From positions 1 to 64,000 of the forward strand of contig JAWLGZ010000006.1 in assembly GCA_041690635.1 (NCBI GenBank): a stretch of DNA of 64,000 bases, written 5' to 3'. The notes under the pieces were generated by a model. The model saw nothing but the letters and a program-made list of their open reading frames with translations. It had not been told where the DNA came from and did no database searches. The stretch is from JAWLGZ01 sp041690635. GTDB lineage: Bacteria; Pseudomonadota; Gammaproteobacteria; Thiohalomonadales; Thiohalomonadaceae. Of the stretch, positions 55,145-62,435 are shown piece after piece (the first letter of the stretch is position 1; every line of letters starts with the position of its first letter). The position numbers were made by a program, and so were the translations under genes.

Positions 55145-55221
55145 GGTGGGCGTAGCTCAGTTGGTAGAGCCCTGGATTGTGATTCCAGTCGTCGTGGGTT
55201 CGAGTCCCATCGTCCACCCCA
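55145..55221 (+). tRNA. tRNA-His (anticodon GTG)
   Basis: Cloverleaf with anticodon loop TTGTGAT (GTG). Position -1 is the extra G, opposite C73, required by histidyl-tRNA synthetase. CCA is encoded. Confidence 0.95.
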
Positions 55222-55237
55222 TACATCAGCAATAGTG

Positions 55238-55266
55238 ACGGGCCTCCCGGTGAGGCCCGTTTTCAT
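55238..55266 (+). terminator. Intrinsic terminator of the tRNA cluster
   Basis: ACGGGCCT / AGGCCCGT stem followed by TTTCATTT. Confidence 0.85.
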
Positions 55267-55372
55267 TTCCGAACCTTTCCACCTGGCTGTTATTCCGCCC
55301 GGACGCCCGCACCATCCCCACGACTCCTGTTCTGTACTGTCCACCTTTCGTGTGATCTCCCGCAAGGGGTGG

Positions 55373-55382
55373 GGCATATGCC
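55373..55382. promoter_or_regulatory. Palindrome GGCATATGCC upstream of the exbB sigma-54 promoter
   Basis: A perfect 10-base palindrome, 55 bases upstream of the -24 element at 55437. It is a candidate activator site; the activator is not known. Confidence 0.3.
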
Positions 55383-55436
55383 GCATCTTTCCCCGTCGCC
55401 TTGCCCTTACGCTCTTATTTTTCAAAGAGTTCGAGT

Positions 55437-55452
55437 TGGCATGTCGCCTGCA
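55437..55452 (+). promoter_or_regulatory. Sigma-54 (-24/-12) promoter before exbB leader
   Basis: TGGCATGTCGCCTGCA fits TGGCACG-N4-TTGCA with GG and GC ten bases apart; only the base before TGCA and the Y at position 6 differ. The start would be about 55463, which is exactly the foot of the first hairpin of the leader. An activator gene (58014-58964) lies 2.5 kb downstream. Confidence 0.6.
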
Positions 55453-55462
55453 GGCCAATCCT

Positions 55463-55690
55463 CGTCTCGTGAGAGACGGGTAAGCAACCGTCTCCGGTAC
55501 AGCCCGTTTGGCCGGAGGTTGCTTTATAACTACCAAGCGGGGTGCGGAACACCGGTGCGATGTCGGTACAAGGAGGGCTATTTCTGCCTTGTCACCGTAT
55601 CGGCCTCTTCGGTCGCCCGCTTCACAATTCCTTGTCGCACGGGGCGAGCGGAGCCCGGTGCGAAGAATTCCGCCATGACGGGGGGACAAT
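55463..55690 (+). other. Structured leader or RNA gene upstream of exbB
   Basis: Three hairpins are clear. The first, 55463-55478, is CGTCTC / GAGACG with a GTGA tetraloop. The second, 55482-55524, pairs AAGCAACC with GGTTGCTT and TCCGG with CCGGA, closing a 14-base loop. A third pairs GGTACAAGG with CCTTGTCACC near 55574-55605. A larger stem of about 18 pairs spans 55627-55672, close to the exbB start. No known riboswitch class was recognised. No reading frame with a ribosome site is seen. Confidence 0.4.
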
Positions 55691-55696
55691 CGGCAG

Positions 55697-56356
55697 ATGA
55701 GTCCGGAAGAGCTTTTCGCCCGCGGCGGCGTGGTGGTGTGGATACTGGCGGGCTACTCGGTGTTGGCGCTGGCCATTGCACTGGAGCGCGCCCTGCTGTT
55801 TCTGACCTTGGGGCGTCCCCCGCGAGCCCTGGAGACCCGAGTGCAGGAGGCGCTTGAGTCGGGGACGGCGAAGGGGCTGCTCGATGGGGTGAAGGGCCCC
55901 GAGGCGGCGGTGATGCGCGCGCTGGTCGAGGCGGCCGGCCAGGGTATTCGTGATCTGGGACGGGTGGCGTCGCGGGTGGGGTCGAGGGAGTTGCAGCGGA
56001 TGGAGCGCGGCTTCCGGACCTTGGCCTTTCTCGGCAATACCGCCCCGTTACTCGGCCTGTTCGGCACCATTCTGGGCATGATCAAGGCGTTTATGGTGAT
56101 CGAACAGGCGGGTGGCCGGGTGGATGCCCAAGCACTGGCCGGCGGCATCTGGGAGGCGATGATCACCACGGGTATCGGCCTGGCGGTCTCCATTCCCATT
56201 CTGCTTCTGCTCCATTTCCTCGAAAGCCTGGCCGACCGGCGTGCACATGCCATGCGCAACCACGCCTCGCTGCTGATCGAACGGCTGCCGCACCTCTCCG
56301 AGATGGAAGAGGAGGAGCCGGTCCACCACCGGGAAGGGATCGCCGGTGCGCTTTGA
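55697..56356 (+). CDS. exbB: ExbB/TolQ/MotA-type proton channel protein
   Basis: A 219-residue inner-membrane protein with three helices (VVVWILAGYSVLALAIALERALLF, TAPLLGLFGTILGMIKAFMV and GIGLAVSIPILLLLHFLES). It forms the proton-driven motor with ExbD and TonB. It is the first gene of exbB-exbD-tonB, and the next gene overlaps its end by 11 bases. The order and sizes fit TonB-type, not Tol or MotAB. Confidence 0.93.
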   Translation: MSPEELFARGGVVVWILAGYSVLALAIALERALLFLTLGRPPRALETRVQEALESGTAKGLLDGVKGPEAAVMRALVEAAGQGIRDLGRVASRVGSRELQRMERGFRTLAFLGNTAPLLGLFGTILGMIKAFMVIEQAGGRVDAQALAGGIWEAMITTGIGLAVSIPILLLLHFLESLADRRAHAMRNHASLLIERLPHLSEMEEEEPVHHREGIAGAL

Positions 56357-56747
56357 GGGCTATCGGCGCACCTCCCGGGTGCCCAATTTGACCCCGCTCA
56401 TCGACGTGGTGTTTCTGCTGCTGGTCTTCTTCATGCTGACCTCCCACTTTGTCCGCGAAGAGACCATCCCGGTGGACCTGCCGAATGCGGAGAGCGGCGG
56501 CAGGTCGGATACAGAGGGTAGGCTTGAGATCGTGCTCGGGGTTCACGGTATCGCATACATTGGCGGCGAGCCGATCGCGCAGGAGGCGCTGGCCGAGGCC
56601 ATTCGACGGGAACTGGCCGACAGGGTGGACCGAACGGTTCGGGTCCGGGGGGATCGGGCAGTCGGACTTGGGGCTGCGGTGGGGGTTCTCGATGCGGCAA
56701 GAATGGCGGGTGCCGATGGCGTCGATATCGTCACTGAGGCGCCATGA
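56346..56747 (+). CDS. exbD: ExbD-type biopolymer transport protein
   Basis: A 133-residue protein with one N-terminal helix, LTPLIDVVFLLLVFFML, whose Asp20 is the proton-binding residue (Asp25 in E. coli), and a periplasmic domain (LEIVLGVHGIAYIGGEPI). The start is a GTG overlapping exbB; the stop overlaps tonB (ATGA), so all three are coupled. Confidence 0.93.
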   Translation: MRFEGYRRTSRVPNLTPLIDVVFLLLVFFMLTSHFVREETIPVDLPNAESGGRSDTEGRLEIVLGVHGIAYIGGEPIAQEALAEAIRRELADRVDRTVRVRGDRAVGLGAAVGVLDAARMAGADGVDIVTEAP

Positions 56748-57454
56748 GCGCCTGGGAGCGGGGCCGCTGGGGTGCAGCACTGTCGGTCTCCCTTCTGGCC
56801 CATGCGCTGTTTTTTATGGAGACCGAGTGGGTGCCCGGAGATTCGGAGTCACCGGGTCGGCCACCGGTCGCCATGGCCAACATCAGTTTTGTCACGGCGC
56901 CTGAACCGGTGCCTTCGGAGGAGCAGCCGCCGGAGCCGATCCCTGAACCCGAACCAAAACCAGAACCGGAACCAAAACCGGAACCAGAACCGGAACCAAA
57001 ACCGGAACCGGAACCCAAGCCAGAGCCGAAGCCAGAGCCGAAGCCAGAGCCGAAGCCGAAGCCAGAGCCGGTTGAGAAGTCCAAACCGCCGACGGAGCCA
57101 CGGCCACCCGCCAGGCCGGCGGCCGCCCCCGCGGCGGTTCCCCGTCCGGCGCCGGAGGTGGCGGACACCCGGCAGGCACGGGAGCGCTACCTGGCGCTGA
57201 TGTTACAGCACATCGAGAAGCGAAAGTTCTACCCCTCGGCGGCCCGTCGGCGCGGTATCCAGGGTTCGGTGCAGGTATCGTTTGCACTGCAGGCGGATGG
57301 TCGTATTGAGGGGCTCAAGGTCGTCGGTGCACATGGTGTCCTTGAACGGGCGGCCGAGGAGGCGGTGCGCCGGTCGCTGCCGGTGCCCACGCCGCCCGCG
57401 GGGCTGGGGTTCCCGCTGCAACTCAGTTTTGCTATGGAGTTTTCGCTCCACTGA
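56744..57454 (+). CDS. tonB: TonB energy transducer
   Basis: A 236-residue protein: an N-terminal helix (WGAALSVSLLAHALFFM), a long Pro-rich spacer (about residues 50-125) made of alternating Glu-Pro and Lys-Pro pairs, then the TonB C-terminal domain YPSAARRRGIQGSVQVSFALQADGRIEGLKVVGAHGVLERAAEEAV. The DNA of the spacer is itself a six-base repeat (GAACCG/AAACCA-like), so its length can change by slippage without losing the frame. Confidence 0.94.
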   Translation: MSAWERGRWGAALSVSLLAHALFFMETEWVPGDSESPGRPPVAMANISFVTAPEPVPSEEQPPEPIPEPEPKPEPEPKPEPEPEPKPEPEPKPEPKPEPKPEPKPKPEPVEKSKPPTEPRPPARPAAAPAAVPRPAPEVADTRQARERYLALMLQHIEKRKFYPSAARRRGIQGSVQVSFALQADGRIEGLKVVGAHGVLERAAEEAVRRSLPVPTPPAGLGFPLQLSFAMEFSLH

Positions 57455-57489
57455 CCTGAATACGTACACAACCAGAAAGGAAATTGACG

Positions 57490-57960
57490 ATGAAAAACCT
57501 GTTCTCCTCCCTTCTGGCCCTCGCGGGCCTGCTGTTCGGCTCGATGCTGTCCGCCGCGGAGCTTCACGTGGAGGCGCCCTGGATCCGCGAGGCGCCGCCC
57601 AACGCGATGGCGCTCGGTGGGTTCATGGTGCTGCACAACCGCAGTGCGGAAGAGGTAAAGCTGGTGGCAGCCACCAGCCCGGCGTTCGATAGCGTGCAGT
57701 TGCACCGGACCGTGGCCGAGAACGGCATGGCCCGCATGGTTCACCAGGAGTCCATTGCGGTTCCGGCACACGGGGAGACCGTGTTCAAGCCGGGTGACTA
57801 CCACCTGATGCTGATGCAGCCGAAACAGCCGCTGAAGGCGGGTGAGCGTGTCGAGGTTACCCTGATGTTCGATAACGGTTCACGGCAGACCGTCACCTTC
57901 CCGGTACAGGCAGGTGCGATGGCGATGCCGATGGACCACGGTTCGATGCACCACCACTGA
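57490..57960 (+). CDS. PCu(A)C periplasmic copper chaperone
   Basis: A 156-residue exported protein. Signal peptide MKNLFSSLLALAGLLFGSMLSA, then the PCuAC motif H-(x)n-M-...-H-x-M in LHRTVAENGMARMVHQESI and DYHLMLMQPKQPLKAG. It binds Cu(I) for cytochrome oxidase CuA/CuB assembly. The C-terminal tail is rich in Met/His (GAMAMPMDHGSMHHH), an extra metal site. AAGGAAA precedes ATG; it follows tonB by 35 bases. Confidence 0.93.
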   Translation: MKNLFSSLLALAGLLFGSMLSAAELHVEAPWIREAPPNAMALGGFMVLHNRSAEEVKLVAATSPAFDSVQLHRTVAENGMARMVHQESIAVPAHGETVFKPGDYHLMLMQPKQPLKAGERVEVTLMFDNGSRQTVTFPVQAGAMAMPMDHGSMHHH

Positions 57961-57971
57961 TACAGAGGGGA

Positions 57972-57995
57972 GACGGGCCGCAGTGGCGGCCCGTC
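57972..57995. other. Perfect 10-bp hairpin between convergent genes
   Basis: GACGGGCCGC / GCGGCCCGTC with an AGTG loop. It lies in the gap between the copper chaperone and the sigma-54 activator. No T-run is seen on either side, so it is only a possible transcription end. Confidence 0.5.
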
Positions 57996-58013
57996 CCGGT
58001 CATGAAGAGGAAA

Positions 58014-58964
58014 TCAGGAGAGGGCGTACTTTTTGATGCGGTAGAGCAGCGTGTCCCGGGTGAGCCCGAGCAGGCGGGCGGCTCGGCTGCGGTTGCCGCC
58101 GGTACGGTCCAGCGCCTGGACGATCATGCTGCGCTCCAGGGCGTCCCACTCGATGCCGTCGTCGGGCAGCCGGAAGGCACTGTCGGATGCGCGGCACGAA
58201 CTGCGGAACTCGAGCGGCAGGTTGTCTGCGGTGATGGTTCGTCCACTGAACAGCACCACCATCCGTTCACAAACATTGCGCAGCTCGCGAACGTTACCCG
58301 GCCACGGGTGGCGCTGCATCGCTTCGCGGGCGGAGGCGCTGTAGCGGGGCGGCTCCAAGCCGTGTTGCCCGGCCAGGGTGGCGGTGAGGTGTTCGAGCAG
58401 GGTGGTGACATCCGCACCCCGGTTGCGCAGGGGGGGCAATTCGAGCGGAACCACGTTCAGCCGGTAATAGAGGTCTTCGCGGAAGCGGCCGGCCTTTACC
58501 TCGGCATAGAGGTCACGGTTGGTCGCGGCGATCACCCGTGCATCGACCCGCCGTGGGGCCGAATCACCGACCGCCTGGCACTCGCCGGACTCAAGGAATC
58601 GCAGCAATTTGGCCTGGATGGCAAGCGGCAGCTCGCCGATCTCGTCCAGAAACAGCGTGCCGCCTTCCGCCGCCGCAATACGCCCTGCGGCGTGATCGAC
58701 GGCCCCGGTGAATGCGCCCTTGCGGTGGCCGAAAAGCTCCGATTCGGCCAGCGCTTCAGGCAGAGCGGCGCAGTTGATGGTGATGAAGGGCTTGCCGTCC
58801 CGTCGGCTGTGCTGATGCAGGGCATGGGCCAGCAACTCCTTGCCCGTGCCGCTTTCGCCCAGAACCAGGACGGTCACGTCGGTGGCCGCGGCGATCTGGG
58901 CGGAACGCAGTACCGCCGCGAATTCGGGCGAGTGGCCAATCAGGTGTCGTTCGAAGGCGTTCAT
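58014..58964 (-). CDS. Sigma-54 activator lacking a receiver domain
   Basis: A 316-residue PspF-like AAA+ activator: Walker A GESGTGKE, GAFTGA in HRKGAFTGAVDHAAG, Walker B GGTLFLDEIGELP, then a Fis-type HTH with NRSRAARLLGLTRDTLLYRIKKY. There is no N-terminal receiver or PAS domain, so it must be controlled by other proteins or be constitutive. Its ATG overlaps the TauE/SafE stop by four bases. It is the nearest candidate to act at the sigma-54 promoter 55437-55452. Confidence 0.9.
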   Translation of the reverse strand: MNAFERHLIGHSPEFAAVLRSAQIAAATDVTVLVLGESGTGKELLAHALHQHSRRDGKPFITINCAALPEALAESELFGHRKGAFTGAVDHAAGRIAAAEGGTLFLDEIGELPLAIQAKLLRFLESGECQAVGDSAPRRVDARVIAATNRDLYAEVKAGRFREDLYYRLNVVPLELPPLRNRGADVTTLLEHLTATLAGQHGLEPPRYSASAREAMQRHPWPGNVRELRNVCERMVVLFSGRTITADNLPLEFRSSCRASDSAFRLPDDGIEWDALERSMIVQALDRTGGNRSRAARLLGLTRDTLLYRIKKYALS

Positions 58965-59686
58965 GGTCTGCACTGGAGGTTCTCTTGTTGTGATAGCGGC
59001 GCCAGGCGGTGTAGCTCTTCGGTAAAAAGCACCCCCGCCAACCCCATCGCCACCAGCAGCAGCCCGGCTACCCTCCGGACGGCCATTCGGCGCGACAGCT
59101 GCCCCATCCATTGCGCAAGCATACCCATCCCGAGGACGGCAGGTAAAGTTCCTGCGCCGAAGGCGAGCATGAAGGAGGCGCCTCGCTCCGGTGATCCGGT
59201 GGCGACCGCCAGCAGCAGTGCGGAGTAGACCAACCCGCACGGCAGCCAGCCCCAGACCAGACCATACAACAGGGCGTGGCCGGGGCCTTTGACCGGGATC
59301 AAGTGGCGGCCGATGGGCTCCAGACGGCGCCAGAGGGGCAGGCCGAGCCGCTCCATGTGGGCCAGACGTGGAAACCAGCCGGCGATGTAGAGCCCGATGC
59401 CGGTCATCAGGAGAGCGGCGATCCACTGCAGGAGCAGATACCCGTCACGGGGGCTGAGCGCAGCGTGGATACCGCTCCCCAGCCAGCCGACCGCGGCCCC
59501 CGCCAGGGCGTAGCTGCCTACCCGCCCCACGCTGTAGGCGCCCAGGTAGCCGGCAAGCCGGATCCGGTTGTCCCGCGTTCCGGCGGGCAGGCTCCAGGCG
59601 AGGGCGCCGGCGATGCCGCCACACATGCCGAGGCAGTGGACGCTGCTGAAAAGGCCGATGATCAGGGCGGTGAGGAGATACTCCAC
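58961..59686 (-). CDS. TauE/SafE-like membrane protein with HCxGMCGG motif
   Basis: A 241-residue protein with six or seven helices and the motif GLFSSVHCLGMCGGIAGAL at the start and a second thiol site WGWLPCGLVYSALLLA. These are features of the DsbD-like/CcoS-neighbouring YtfE-type group (PF13386) often linked to cytochrome oxidase maturation and copper handling. It starts at a GTG. Together with the PCu(A)C chaperone it suggests an oxidase assembly function. Confidence 0.85.
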   Translation of the reverse strand: MEYLLTALIIGLFSSVHCLGMCGGIAGALAWSLPAGTRDNRIRLAGYLGAYSVGRVGSYALAGAAVGWLGSGIHAALSPRDGYLLLQWIAALLMTGIGLYIAGWFPRLAHMERLGLPLWRRLEPIGRHLIPVKGPGHALLYGLVWGWLPCGLVYSALLLAVATGSPERGASFMLAFGAGTLPAVLGMGMLAQWMGQLSRRMAVRRVAGLLLVAMGLAGVLFTEELHRLAPLSQQENLQCRP

Positions 59687-59806
59687 AGGGTGGTCTGCAT
59701 CAGGTGGAAGCGGGGTAGAATACCACCGCCTCCCTGTCTGGCGGCTCGTGACGGAGGACAGGGAACTTATCCCGCAGGTACCGCTCTTTATCCTTGATTC
59801 AGGTGC

Positions 59807-59835
59807 TTGATCAAGGCGGCACGATCTGGTTTAAT
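59807..59835 (+). promoter_or_regulatory. Sigma-70 promoter of tRNA-Lys
   Basis: TTGATC (59807-59812), 17 bases, TTTAAT (59830-59835). tRNA-Lys begins 15 bases later. Confidence 0.75.
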
Positions 59836-59849
59836 TCCGCGCTCTTCAG

Positions 59850-59925
59850 GGGCCGCTAGCTCAGTTGGTAGAGCAGGAGACTCTTAATCTCTTGGTCGTA
59901 GGTTCGAGTCCTACGCGGCCCACCA
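59850..59925 (+). tRNA. tRNA-Lys (anticodon CTT)
   Basis: Seventy-six bases; acceptor GGGCCGC/GCGGCCC, anticodon stem GGAGA/TCTCT, loop CTCTTAA (CTT). The CCA end is encoded. Confidence 0.95.
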
Positions 59926-60028
59926 ATTTTCCCTTCTGCTTCTCTTCCCGGCTCCGGGGCGCATCGGCGCCCCGCCGGCGAAACCGCTCCCGCTGTTATT
60001 AGGCTGTATCGAGCCCCCCTGTTCTCGC

Positions 60029-60034
60029 TATAAT
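60029..60034 (+). promoter_or_regulatory. -10 element of tRNA-Leu with GC discriminator
   Basis: A perfect TATAAT eleven bases before the mature tRNA, followed by TGCGCCC, a GC-rich discriminator typical of stringently controlled promoters. The -35 match is poor. Confidence 0.55.
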
Positions 60035-60043
60035 TGCGCCCTT

Positions 60044-60129
<86 letters not shown>

Positions 60130-60135
60130 GGTTGT

Positions 60136-60179
60136 GCGCCGGTGGTGGCCTAATCGACAGGCTGCCTGGCGCCTTTTTT
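60136..60179 (+). terminator. Probable terminator of tRNA-Leu
   Basis: GCGCCGG pairs with CCTGGCGC with one bulged base; a TTTTTTT run follows. The loop carries TCGACAGGCTGCCT, the element also found at 26941-26954. Confidence 0.65.
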
Positions 60180-60218
60180 TCCGCTAACGAATACCGTTGA
60201 AGCCGTTGAGGAGTAGCG

Positions 60219-61520
60219 ATGCAGGTCTCAGTTGAAGCGACCACGGGTCTCGAGCGCCGGATGACCGTCGAGGTACCGGGTGAACGCGTCGAACAGGAGG
60301 TGCGCAAGCGCCTTGAAAATCTCGGCCGCACCACCCGTATAAAAGGGTTTCGCCCGGGCAAGGTGCCGTTCAAGGTGATTCAGCAGCGCTACGGCGATCA
60401 GGTGCACCGGGAAGTGGTGGGTGAATTGATCCAGGCCAGCTTCTACGAGGCTGTCGGTCAGGAGAAGCTCCGTCCCGCCGGCGCGCCCAGCATCGAGCCC
60501 AAATCCCTGGAACCGGGCAAGAGCATTGAGTTCACGGCGGTGTTTGAGGTGTTCCCGCAGGTCGAACCGGCAAGCCCTGAGGGGGTTCGGATCGACAAGC
60601 CGGTCGCCGAGGTCACCGATGCTGATGTGGAGCAGCTGATCGATACGCTGCGCAAGCAGCGGACCGAATGGGAGCCGGTCGACCGCGCGGCGGCGGAGGG
60701 TGATCGCGTCACCCTCGATTTCGAGGGGACCATCGAGGGCGAGCCGTTCGAGGGCAACAAGGGGCAGAACGTCCCCGTTACCCTCGGGGCGGGCCAGATG
60801 ATCGAAGGCTTCGAACAGGGCCTGATCGGCGCCAAGGCGGGTGAGCAGCGGACCCTGGACCTGAACTTCCCTGAGGAATACCCGCACAAGACTGTGGCCG
60901 GCAAGCCGGTTCGGTTCGAGGCGACCGTCAGCAAGGTGGAGGCGCCGAAGCTGCCGGAGCTCGATGAGGCATTCATCAAGTCATTCGGCGTTGAGGCGGG
61001 TACCGAGGAGGCTTTCCGGGCTGAGGTGCGCCAGAACATGGAGCGTGAACTGGAGCAGAAAATCGCGTCTAAGCTTAAGCAGACGGTGATGGACAAACTC
61101 CTGGAGATAAACCCGATCGAGGTGCCCAAGGCACTGGTCGACAGCGAGGCGGAAAATCTCGCCGAGCAGATGCGGCGTAATCTCCGTATCCCCGCCGGTA
61201 AGCAGGGCGTCAACCTCGATAAATCAATGTTCGAGGAGCAGGCCCGGCGCCGGGTGGTACTCGGGCTGATCCTGGCGGAGATCGTCCAGTCCGAGGGATT
61301 GAAACCGGAGCCGGAGAAGGTGCGGGAGACGGTCGAGAAGCTGGCGGCCAGCTACGAGGACCCGAAGGAGGTCGTCGACTGGTACTACGCCGACAAGCGT
61401 AACCTGTCGGAGGTCGAGTCCCTGGTGCTCGAGGAGCGGGTGGTCGAGTGGGTGATGGAGAAGGCCGACGTGGCGGACTCCGCCACCACCTTTGAGGAGT
61501 TGATGAAGCAGCAGTCCTGA
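60219..61520 (+). CDS. tig: Trigger factor (ribosome-associated prolyl isomerase)
   Basis: Nascent-chain chaperone. The 433-residue protein has the N-terminal ribosome-binding signature TRIKGFRPGKVPFKVI (GFRxGK), a FKBP-type domain (EGDRVTLDFEGTIEGEPFEGNKGQN) at about 150-245, and a C-terminal helical chaperone domain. It leads the conserved tig-clpP-clpX-lon order. GAGGAG precedes ATG. Confidence 0.97.
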   Translation: MQVSVEATTGLERRMTVEVPGERVEQEVRKRLENLGRTTRIKGFRPGKVPFKVIQQRYGDQVHREVVGELIQASFYEAVGQEKLRPAGAPSIEPKSLEPGKSIEFTAVFEVFPQVEPASPEGVRIDKPVAEVTDADVEQLIDTLRKQRTEWEPVDRAAAEGDRVTLDFEGTIEGEPFEGNKGQNVPVTLGAGQMIEGFEQGLIGAKAGEQRTLDLNFPEEYPHKTVAGKPVRFEATVSKVEAPKLPELDEAFIKSFGVEAGTEEAFRAEVRQNMERELEQKIASKLKQTVMDKLLEINPIEVPKALVDSEAENLAEQMRRNLRIPAGKQGVNLDKSMFEEQARRRVVLGLILAEIVQSEGLKPEPEKVRETVEKLAASYEDPKEVVDWYYADKRNLSEVESLVLEERVVEWVMEKADVADSATTFEELMKQQS

Positions 61521-61526
61521 AGAAAA

Positions 61527-61608
61527 AATCAGGATTAGTCCGCGAAAGCGCGAATGGACGCAGAGCAGGAGCCCGTCATTTGCGTTCATTTGCGGACTTT
61601 TCCTGATT
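61527..61608. repeat. Long palindromic element between tig and clpP
   Basis: Arms AATCAGGATTAGTCCGC and its inexact inverse (GCGGACTTTTCCTGATT, with TTT facing TTA) face each other over about 80 bases. The inner part is also self-complementary. It could act as a terminator for tig or be an inserted repetitive element. Confidence 0.6.
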
Positions 61609-61706
61609 CAGGTCCGCGCGGCGTGACCGGAATGGAACGTTGCACGTATCGGGACACAGACCCCGTTTGATATGTCTGCCGCCTGCCCCCATTAAAGGAT
61701 TTGCGG

Positions 61707-62354
61707 ATGATTGACGATAGGTTTGCCATGAGCGGAGCACGAGAGATTCGCAACGTACTTATCCCGATGGTCATCGAACAGACCTCACGGGGCGAGCGTT
61801 CCTACGACATCTACTCCCGGTTGCTGAAGGAGCGGGTGATTTTCTGTGTAGGACCCATCGAGGACCACATGGCCAACCTGATCGTGGCCCAGTTGCTGTT
61901 CCTCGAATCGGAGAACCCGGACAAGGACATCCACCTCTACATCAACTCGCCGGGCGGGGCGGTCACCGCCGGGCTCTCCATTTACGACACCATGCAGTTC
62001 ATCAAGCCGGACGTGAGCACTATGTGTGTCGGTCAGGCGGCCAGCATGGGTGCGGTACTGCTTGCCGGCGGCGCTGCGGGCAAGCGTTTCTGCCTGCCGC
62101 ACTCGCGCATGATGATTCACCAACCGCTCGGCGGGTTCCAGGGCCAGGCGACCGAGATCGAGATACACGCCCGTGAGATTCTCTATGTCCGGGAGCGGCT
62201 CAACAAGATTCTGGCCCAGCACACGAAACAGCCGCTGGAGCGAATCCAGCAGGATACCGAGCGCGATTTCTTCATGAGCGGTGACTCCGCCGTGGAGTAC
62301 GGCCTCATCGATTCAGTGCTGGCCCAGCGCAGCGGAAGCGCTGTAGAGGCCTGA
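61707..62354 (+). CDS. clpP: ATP-dependent Clp protease proteolytic subunit
   Basis: A 215-residue serine peptidase that assembles with ClpX. Ser113 (QAASMGAVLL) and His138 (MMIHQPLGG) are in the expected motifs, and the handle region is present. ATG 61707 has AAAGGA upstream; a TTG two codons earlier is in frame but unneeded. The N-terminal pro-like leader is short. Confidence 0.97.
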   Translation: MIDDRFAMSGAREIRNVLIPMVIEQTSRGERSYDIYSRLLKERVIFCVGPIEDHMANLIVAQLLFLESENPDKDIHLYINSPGGAVTAGLSIYDTMQFIKPDVSTMCVGQAASMGAVLLAGGAAGKRFCLPHSRMMIHQPLGGFQGQATEIEIHAREILYVRERLNKILAQHTKQPLERIQQDTERDFFMSGDSAVEYGLIDSVLAQRSGSAVEA

Positions 62355-62361
62355 TTAACAG

Positions 62362-62390
62362 TCCCCTGGTTTTTCGGGGTTGAAAAACCG
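62362..62390. other. Hairpin in the clpP-clpX gap
   Basis: CCTGGTTTTTC faces GAAAAACCGGG. No T-run follows, so it may attenuate rather than end transcription, with clpX still read. Confidence 0.4.
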
Positions 62391-62435
62391 GGCGATTCAC
62401 TGCATGTTTTACACAAGGCCACGCGAGGCAGGGTG

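Noticed and set aside
54772..55689. Upstream extension of the folD frame
   Set aside because: It reads antisense through three tRNA genes and a terminator; FolD homology starts at 54771.
55463..55690. Known riboswitch class (cobalamin, TPP, c-di-GMP, Moco)
   Set aside because: None of the conserved cores of these classes was found in the hairpins, so the leader was left unassigned.
57972..57995. Intrinsic terminator of the copper chaperone gene
   Set aside because: The hairpin is perfect but no T-run follows on either strand, so it was recorded only as a hairpin.
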